Origin: Verrucomicrobiales bacterium
GTDB taxonomy: Bacteria; Verrucomicrobiota; Verrucomicrobiia; Verrucomicrobiales; DEV007
Direction: 5' to 3'
DNA: 10,356 bases
NCBI GenBank assembly: GCA_021648365.1
Contig: JAKISY010000133.1
Location: 1-10,356, forward strand
The notes under the pieces are model-generated. The model saw only the letters and a program-made list of their open reading frames with translations. It did no database searches and was not told the origin of the DNA. This document shows, one piece after another, positions 5,909 to 10,356 of this stretch. Numbering within the stretch: the stretch's first letter is position 1; each line of letters opens with the position of its first letter. The position numbers and the translations under genes are program-made.

Positions 5909-6685
5909 ATGGCAATTACAAGGGATATGAAAAACGGATACGAGAGTCGGCGTTTGCTTGATCAGTATTTGCTGTTTCACTACGGCAGTGCTGAGCAGAT
6001 TTTGCAGGGCTCGCATTTGGATTGGCAGCCTGATCATGAGGGTTTGCACTTCTCTGTGGCGACGGTTTTTAGCACTTTGATATTTGATTTGATCAGTGAA
6101 AAGCAAGAGGGGTCTTTGCGTGCCTTGGATGTGGGCTGTGCGGTGGGGCGTTCGAGTTTTGAGTTGTCGCGTTTGTGCGGAGAGGTGATGGCTTTGGACT
6201 ATTCGCAGGCATTCATTCACGCGGCACAACAGTTGCAACAAGGTCAGCCTATGCGAGTGATGCGGTACGGGGAGGGCCAAGTGGGGAGTGAGCTAGATGT
6301 CAGTTTGCCAACAGGGGTAGCGGCGGAAAGGATCAAGTTTGAAGTAGGGGATGCGATGAATTTGCGCGAGGATTTGGGCAGTTTTGATCTGGTACATGCG
6401 GCGAATTTGCTGTGTCGTTTGTCTGAGCCGATGCGTTTCCTAGAGCGTTTGCCCGCTTTGGTGAAACCGGGAGGACAATTGGTTTTGGCAACGCCTTGTT
6501 CTTGGTCGGAAGAATTCACGCCTTTAGAAAATCAACCCTCTGGCACGACTTTGGATTTGATTCGCTCGAGCTTGGGCGAGGCTTTTGAGCTGAAGCGCGA
6601 ACTAGAGTTGCCTTTTGTGATTCGCGATCATGCGCGCAAGTTTCAAATCAGCACTTCGCAGACGACGGTGTGGTTGCGGAAATAG
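5909..6685 (+). CDS. stand-alone methyltransferase resembling the OvoA C-terminal domain (putative 4-mercaptohistidine N1-methyltransferase)
   Basis: The protein has 258 aa and is a class I SAM-dependent methyltransferase. Motif I is ALDVGCAVG (72-80) followed by RSSFELSR, D97 ends strand 2 (ALDYSQAFI), GDAMNL lies at 147-152, FDLVHAANLLCRL at 159-171, VKPGGQLVLATP at 185-196, and the C-terminal block is LPFVIRDHARKFQISTS at 234-250. This set is characteristic of the family named putative 4-mercaptohistidine N1-methyltransferase (the TIGR04345-type OvoA C-terminal domain), including the N-terminal YESRRLLDQYLLFHYG (11-26). In OvoA this domain follows an iron-dependent 5-histidylcysteine sulfoxide synthase and makes the last step to ovothiol A. 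Here it is a free protein and the synthase part is absent from the window. The true substrate may thus be 4-mercaptohistidine made elsewhere or a related imidazole or thiol. It is the second gene of a two-gene operon, 6 nt behind the metalloenzyme gene. Family membership is firm; the reaction is inferred. Confidence 0.85.
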   Translation: MAITRDMKNGYESRRLLDQYLLFHYGSAEQILQGSHLDWQPDHEGLHFSVATVFSTLIFDLISEKQEGSLRALDVGCAVGRSSFELSRLCGEVMALDYSQAFIHAAQQLQQGQPMRVMRYGEGQVGSELDVSLPTGVAAERIKFEVGDAMNLREDLGSFDLVHAANLLCRLSEPMRFLERLPALVKPGGQLVLATPCSWSEEFTPLENQPSGTTLDLIRSSLGEAFELKRELELPFVIRDHARKFQISTSQTTVWLRK

Positions 6686-6702
6686 CTAGGGAATGATGTG
6701 AG

Positions 6703-6765
6703 ACAGCTTTGTAAGCTGTGGGGGATGGGCATCCTGCCCTAGAAATCTCGGGTAAGCTGCCCGAG
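6703..6765. repeat. three adjacent palindromes between convergent genes
   Basis: Three hairpins follow one another: ACAGCTT-TGT-AAGCTGT (6703-6719), GGGCA-TCC-TGCCC (6727-6739) and CTCGGG-7 nt-CCCGAG (6747-6765). They fill the gap between the convergent methyltransferase and DUF4190 genes (stops at 6685 and 6776). There is no T-run on either side, so classical intrinsic terminators are not supported, although blocking transcription from both sides is possible. Their style, short GC-rich stems in tandem, resembles the cluster at 10065-10270, suggesting a genome-wide family of intergenic palindromes. Confidence 0.6.
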
Positions 6766-6775
6766 CTACGACGGT

Positions 6776-7417
6776 TCACTCCCCAGAGAGTTGGGGAACC
6801 CATTTGGACCAGATGCTGTAGGTAGCAAGCAGGGTGAGGATGACGCACAGGCCGGCGTAACCGAGGATGACACCGATCAAAGCTAAAGTGCGTCCGGGGG
6901 CGGGTTGGATGCGACTGTGGCGAGCTTTTGCCAAGGCGATGTGTCCGAGGATGATGGCGGCTGGAGAGCAGATCAAGGCGGCTCCGAAGGGGAAAAATAC
7001 TAGGCCGAGAATGCCTGCTACCATGGCGAGCACGCTTTGCAAGGTGGATGGAGGCTCTTCGTCTGGTTCGGCAGCTATAGCTGCGTTGAGAGCACCGATG
7101 CGGTTGGCATCTTGAGTGACGATGTTTTCCGGTAACAGTGGGATGGAGGTGGTTTGCTGCGAGGGCAGGTCTGCACCCGCGTGACTGCCAAGGGTTGGCA
7201 TGCCTGGATCGCTTGTAGCTGGGGCTGAAGCGGGTTGATCTGTAGCCGCCGCCGGAGCGGCCGGAGTAGGGGCAGCAGCGGGTGGATCGCAGATGATAGG
7301 TTCGGGAAAGGCGATGATAGAGCTACACACCGGGCATTCGACGGTGGTGCCGTAAAAGCTTTCGTCGCCGGACACTCGTTGCCCACATTTGGTACATGCT
7401 ATTTTAATAACTGCCAT
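6776..7417 (-). CDS. zinc-ribbon and DUF4190-type membrane protein
   Basis: The protein has 213 aa. The N-terminus holds a zinc ribbon with two CxxC pairs (C8/C11 and C28/C31: IACTKCGQRV and VECPVCSSII). Residues 44-125 are a low-complexity Ala/Pro/Thr linker. Residues 127-203 form the DUF4190-like membrane part: a hydrophobic hairpin at about 127-164 (VLAMVAGILGLVFFPFGAA, then ILGHIALAKARHS) and a last helix at about 177-203, with the usual GHIAL/Ala-rich link between them. The C-terminus is short and polar. This layout is common in Planctomycetes and Verrucomicrobia, where its role is unknown; anchoring a small zinc-binding sensor at the inner membrane is a guess. The start is supported by AAGGGA at 7425-7430, 7 nt before the ATG. 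The gene lies 75 nt downstream of the ATPase gene on the same strand, and its stop is 10 nt from the palindrome cluster. Confidence 0.85.
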   Translation of the reverse strand: MAVIKIACTKCGQRVSGDESFYGTTVECPVCSSIIAFPEPIICDPPAAAPTPAAPAAATDQPASAPATSDPGMPTLGSHAGADLPSQQTTSIPLLPENIVTQDANRIGALNAAIAAEPDEEPPSTLQSVLAMVAGILGLVFFPFGAALICSPAAIILGHIALAKARHSRIQPAPGRTLALIGVILGYAGLCVILTLLATYSIWSKWVPQLSGE

Positions 7418-7492
7418 GAATAAATCCCTTCGATAAGAGTCGGAGCAATATGCACGCTGTCAAGTCCGGGTGCGAGTGGTCGGATTGATAAA

Positions 7493-9955
7493 TTAGCTAC
7501 TGCTGGCTTGTGGGAACCAGATGATGCCGACAGATTGGGCACTGCAATTTTTTTTCAGCGGAGTGAGGCGAGTTGCTTCGAGTTTCTCATTCATGGGGTC
7601 GAGTTGCTCTTTGAGTTGAGCGAGTTCCTTACCTGCTTCGGCTTCGAGTTGCGCGAGTTCGTCTTGTAGTCGTTGCACTTTTTCTTCAGCGCGTCCGACA
7701 TCACCAGATTCTTTCCACGCGCGCGAGGCGCCGGTCATGGCTGAACGCCCTTTGGCAAGTGAGAATTTTTTTCCGAAAACCGCTCCAAATAAAGCACCGC
7801 CGATGCGCAGGGCGGTGTCCATTTTGGCGCGAGTGGATTGGCTTTTTTGTTCAGCTAGACGGTCGATAGCTCTTTGCACGCCGTCTTCTTGGCTTTGGAT
7901 TTTCTTTTCAAAGCGTTTCTGTAACTCGGCGACTTTCTCATCGCGGATTTCTCGCGCGCTGTGCATCAGGCGGGCGCGGAAGTCGCCTTCGCTTTCGTCC
8001 ATGGCAGAATACATGTCTGCGACTTTGCTGTAATAAAGGCTGATCGAGTCATTTGAGTATAACCAATCGATCAGTTCTTTTTTCAAGCTGGTGTAGAGTT
8101 TGGATTGCAAAAGCTCGCCGGGCAGCTCACCGAAAGTGGCGCCGCTGAGTGCTTGTCGTGCGAGCTGGTTGACTTGCAAATTTTGGGGAAGGTCGATGTT
8201 TTGATTCCAGTCGATCGGCGAAGTTCCATGGCTGATAGGATTGATCAAGGTGATCTGGCGTGTGCCGTTGATGGACTTTTTGGCGTCGGAGTAACGGGCT
8301 TGTCCTAACCGGATGAGTGCTGGAGTGTAACGCAGTTGCTCGCCAGAGAGTCCGCCAGTCGCTGGCACGAAATACTCTTCGGCTCCTCTGGGCAAGCAGG
8401 GTCGCGGGGTGGCGGTCGTTTTGCTCGTTGGCTGAGCTGCGTCGCTTGGTGTTTCGCTGGGGGATGCGGTGGCAGTAGCTGCGGTGGCGCCAGGAGCTGC
8501 AAGCAGGGCGCTTTTTTGCGCACTGGCTTCGCGTTTGTCTTTCATCAGTTGTTTGATTTTTTTTCTTGGCAGTGGTCCACAAAGGTAGCTCATCACCCAG
8601 CGTACATGGAAAGTCTCGGGGCCGTCATCGTGCACGTTGTTCATCAGAAACACACGTGATCCTAGGGCGGAGAGCCGGTTCTCCATTTCTTTGCGGTCGA
8701 AGGGCTGGTCTTGACTGGCGGAGGCGCCGGCGAGTCCGTCGAGCACTCGCATTTTATCGCGCTCCGTTTGCAGGCGGCCCAAAAACCAGGTGCCGATATT
8801 GGAGAGCGCTTTGTAGTCGAGATCGACGGGATTTTGAGTGGCAAAAAGCAGCCCGACGCCAAAGGCGCGAGCTTGTTTGAGCATGGTCATCATCGGTTTT
8901 TTGGAGGGAGGGTTTGCGGTGGGCGGAAGGTAACCATAAATCTCGTCCATGTAGAGCAAGGCGCGCAAGCTGCTGGTGCCCGATTGGGAGCGCATCCAGC
9001 TGAGCATTTGGTTCATCAGCAGTGAGACAAAAAACATGCGTTCAGTATCGCTGAGGTGGGCGATGGAAAAAATCGAGATGCGCGGTTTGCCCTCTTCGGT
9101 GTAGAGCATACGCTGCATGTCGAGCGGGTCGCCTTCGAGCCAGGTGGAGAATCCTGGTGAGGCGAGCAGGTTGTTCATTTTCATCGCCAGTCCCATGCGG
9201 TCCTTTTCAGGGCATACGGCGTCTAGAGACATCACGCCGATTTTGTCAAAAGGCGGGGTTTGGATGTGGCGGATCAAAGTCTCTAGAGTGATGCCGGTGT
9301 CGTCGCGCCAGCAGTTGCTGAAGATATTGGAGAGCAGGATGTGCTCCCAGTCTTGGATTGGGTCGGCGTCGACTCCGATGAGGGAGAGCAGGCTGGAGAC
9401 GGTGCTCTCGATACGTTCGGAGAAGAGTTCGTTGTCATCGATGATCTGTTGGCTCGGTACTTCGAGCGAGCTGAGAATGGATACAGGAACCCCTGTATTG
9501 CTACCCGGGGTATAAATGGTGAGGTCCACTTTGTCGCGAAAAGAACGGATGCGTTCGGGTGTTTGTCCCCAATCGGCGAGGCCTTTACGCCACATTTCTG
9601 CCTGTTGAGCCGCGAAATCATCGGGGCTGAGACCTTTTTTGCGGGCATCGTCTTCGTTGATCCAAGGGCGGAAGTCCTCTGCAGCTAAGTTGGGGAAGGT
9701 GAGCAGTAGGTTGGTGATGTCGCCTTTGGGATCTATGACGATCGCGGGGATGTCATCCATCGCGGCTTCTTCGAGCAGGCTGAAACACAGGCCGGTTTTA
9801 CCTGAACCGGTCATGCCGAGTACCACGCCGTGGGTGACGAGGTCTTTGGAATCGTAGAGCACCAATTCGTCTTCGAGTTTTTTTTGCGCGACGTCGTAGT
9901 TGCGACCTAGGTAGAATTTGCCTAGCGATTCGTAGTCTTCAGGTTGGATGTCCAT
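7493..9955 (-). CDS. HerA/FtsK-type P-loop ATPase with C-terminal coiled coils
   Basis: The chosen start gives 820 aa. The frame is open further 5' through a second ATG at 9997 (834 aa) to a TTG at 10075 lying inside a palindromic repeat, which I reject. Start 9955 begins MDIQPEDYESLGKFYLGRNYD, close to the family's usual beginning; no strong ribosome site separates 9955 from 9997. The Walker A motif GMTGSGKTG is at 47-55, followed by AIVIDPKGDITNLLLTFPNL (70-89). Walker B LLYMDEIYG is at about 333-341, the ATQNP sensor at about 372-376, and GRLQTERDKMR, a likely arginine-finger region, at about 393-403. An Ala/Thr/Pro linker (about 473-522) leads to a C-terminal part with two coiled coils (about 660-705 and 752-795) around a Gly-rich hydrophobic segment (IGGALFGAVFG). 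HerA/FtsK-superfamily members form hexameric DNA or protein motors. This long variant has no established role that I know of. It is cytosolic, or membrane-touching through the Gly-rich segment. Confidence 0.88.
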   Translation of the reverse strand: MDIQPEDYESLGKFYLGRNYDVAQKKLEDELVLYDSKDLVTHGVVLGMTGSGKTGLCFSLLEEAAMDDIPAIVIDPKGDITNLLLTFPNLAAEDFRPWINEDDARKKGLSPDDFAAQQAEMWRKGLADWGQTPERIRSFRDKVDLTIYTPGSNTGVPVSILSSLEVPSQQIIDDNELFSERIESTVSSLLSLIGVDADPIQDWEHILLSNIFSNCWRDDTGITLETLIRHIQTPPFDKIGVMSLDAVCPEKDRMGLAMKMNNLLASPGFSTWLEGDPLDMQRMLYTEEGKPRISIFSIAHLSDTERMFFVSLLMNQMLSWMRSQSGTSSLRALLYMDEIYGYLPPTANPPSKKPMMTMLKQARAFGVGLLFATQNPVDLDYKALSNIGTWFLGRLQTERDKMRVLDGLAGASASQDQPFDRKEMENRLSALGSRVFLMNNVHDDGPETFHVRWVMSYLCGPLPRKKIKQLMKDKREASAQKSALLAAPGATAATATASPSETPSDAAQPTSKTTATPRPCLPRGAEEYFVPATGGLSGEQLRYTPALIRLGQARYSDAKKSINGTRQITLINPISHGTSPIDWNQNIDLPQNLQVNQLARQALSGATFGELPGELLQSKLYTSLKKELIDWLYSNDSISLYYSKVADMYSAMDESEGDFRARLMHSAREIRDEKVAELQKRFEKKIQSQEDGVQRAIDRLAEQKSQSTRAKMDTALRIGGALFGAVFGKKFSLAKGRSAMTGASRAWKESGDVGRAEEKVQRLQDELAQLEAEAGKELAQLKEQLDPMNEKLEATRLTPLKKNCSAQSVGIIWFPQASSS

Positions 9956-10064
9956 AGCTCGTTGGTTCTTGGGTAAAAGGTGAACGGTACTTGCCATAGA
10001 AGCAATAAAGGAATGACTGTAGAGGTCTTTTTTTTGTAATAGCGGCGCGGGATATTGGATTGAA

Positions 10065-10125
10065 TTGTAGGGCAAGCGCTGCGCTTGCCGAAGGGATGAG
10101 TAGAAGTTTGAAGGGAGATAAGTAG
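10065..10125. repeat. 61-bp direct repeat with internal palindrome, copy A
   Basis: This copy matches 10210-10270 at 57 of 61 positions without gaps. It contains a 9-bp perfect palindrome around one base, GGCAAGCGC-T-GCGCTTGCC (10071-10089), followed by a conserved tail (GAAGTTTGAAGGGAGATAAG). It lies upstream of the ATPase gene. Confidence 0.85.
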
Positions 10126-10191
10126 GGCGGGTGTCCTCACCCGCCGAGGGTGGGGTGCGTGAGGGAGGGGTGCGGGTTAGGAAGCCCGCAC
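10126..10191. repeat. two GC-rich palindromes between the direct repeats
   Basis: GGCGGGTG-TCCT-CACCCGCC (10126-10145) is a perfect 8-bp hairpin with a 4-nt loop that begins right at the end of copy A. GTGCGGG-8 nt-CCCGCAC (10170-10191) is a 7-bp hairpin. Between them lies a G-rich strand (10148-10170) with four G-runs of 3-4. No coding frame is apparent. Confidence 0.7.
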
Positions 10192-10209
10192 TACGGGAGG
10201 GAGGGCGAG

Positions 10210-10270
10210 TTGTCGGGCAAGCGCTTCGCTTGCCGAGGGGATGAGTTGAAGTTTGAAGGGAGATAAGTAG
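10210..10270. repeat. 61-bp direct repeat with internal palindrome, copy B
   Basis: This is the second copy, differing from copy A at four single bases. One change falls in the palindrome centre, giving GGCAAGCG-CTT-CGCTTGCC (10216-10234) with an 8-bp stem. The adjoining tail is unchanged. The spacing between copies (84 bp) is filled by the other palindromes. Confidence 0.85.
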
Positions 10271-10327
10271 ATAGAATGAGAAGGTAGTTGAGGTCGAGCC
10301 ATCGATTTTCGTAAGATACTACCTGTT

Positions 10328-10356
10328 ATGAATACTAAAAAAACAAAAAACACAAC
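10328..10356 (+). CDS. possible start of a rightward gene, cut by the window edge
   Basis: An ATG at 10328 opens a frame that runs to the end: MNTKKTKNT, a Lys/Thr-rich start. No clear ribosome site precedes it. With nine codons it cannot be identified. The position after the repeat cluster, divergent from the ATPase gene, is reasonable for a gene start. Confidence 0.3.

Noticed and set aside
7433..7463. Sigma70-like promoter (TTGACA at 7458-7463, TCTTAT at 7433-7438, minus strand) for the DUF4190 gene
   Set aside because: The spacer is 19 nt and the expected transcription start would fall inside the AAGGGA ribosome site, so it does not fit well.
9956..10075. Extension of the ATPase to a TTG start at 10075
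   Set aside because: The first codons would be encoded by the palindromic repeat, there is no ribosome site, and the family start (ESLGKFYLGR) fits the ATG at 9955 or at most 9997.

Overview
The window looks like chromosomal DNA of a member of the Verrucomicrobiota (or a close PVC relative). This is inferred from gene content, not from a marker gene. The supporting traits are a secreted protein with an N-terminal SHD1-type module, a CxxC zinc-ribbon/DUF4190 membrane protein, small exported secretin-like paralogues, and intergenic clusters of GC-rich palindromes. No rRNA, tRNA, integrase, transposase or CRISPR array was seen.

Layout. (1) 1-2187, + strand: a tightly packed run of three reading frames joined by ATGA stop/start overlaps. 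They are the 3' end of an unidentified gene, a first secretin-like exported protein that is broken by a frameshift, and an intact tandem paralogue. (2) 2188-2915: a gene-poor stretch with weak minus-strand coding traces, ending in a hairpin. (3) 2916-4566, - strand: a sugar 3-epimerase-type TIM-barrel isomerase and, upstream of it, an exported SHD1-domain protein. (4) 4715-6685, + strand: a two-gene unit. The first gene encodes a cytosolic metalloenzyme resembling the M29 aminopeptidase/NicX fold group. The second encodes a free-standing methyltransferase that closely resembles the C-terminal (4-mercaptohistidine N1-methyltransferase) domain of the ovothiol enzyme OvoA. (5) 6703-6765: three back-to-back palindromes between convergent genes. 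(6) 6776-7417, - strand: a zinc-ribbon/DUF4190 membrane protein. (7) 7493-9955, - strand: a large HerA/FtsK-type ATPase with C-terminal coiled coils. (8) 10065-10270: a palindrome-rich repeat cluster with two 61-bp direct repeats. A possible gene start lies at the right edge (10328).

The part most worth following is the 4715-6685 operon: an OvoA C-terminal-type methyltransferase without the iron-dependent sulfoxide synthase half, translated just behind a predicted M29/NicX-like metalloenzyme. This suggests a thiol-imidazole or related amino-acid pathway arranged differently from classical OvoA/OvoB. The second point is the tandem secretin-like pair, in which one copy has recently lost its frame while the translational-coupling signals around it remain intact.
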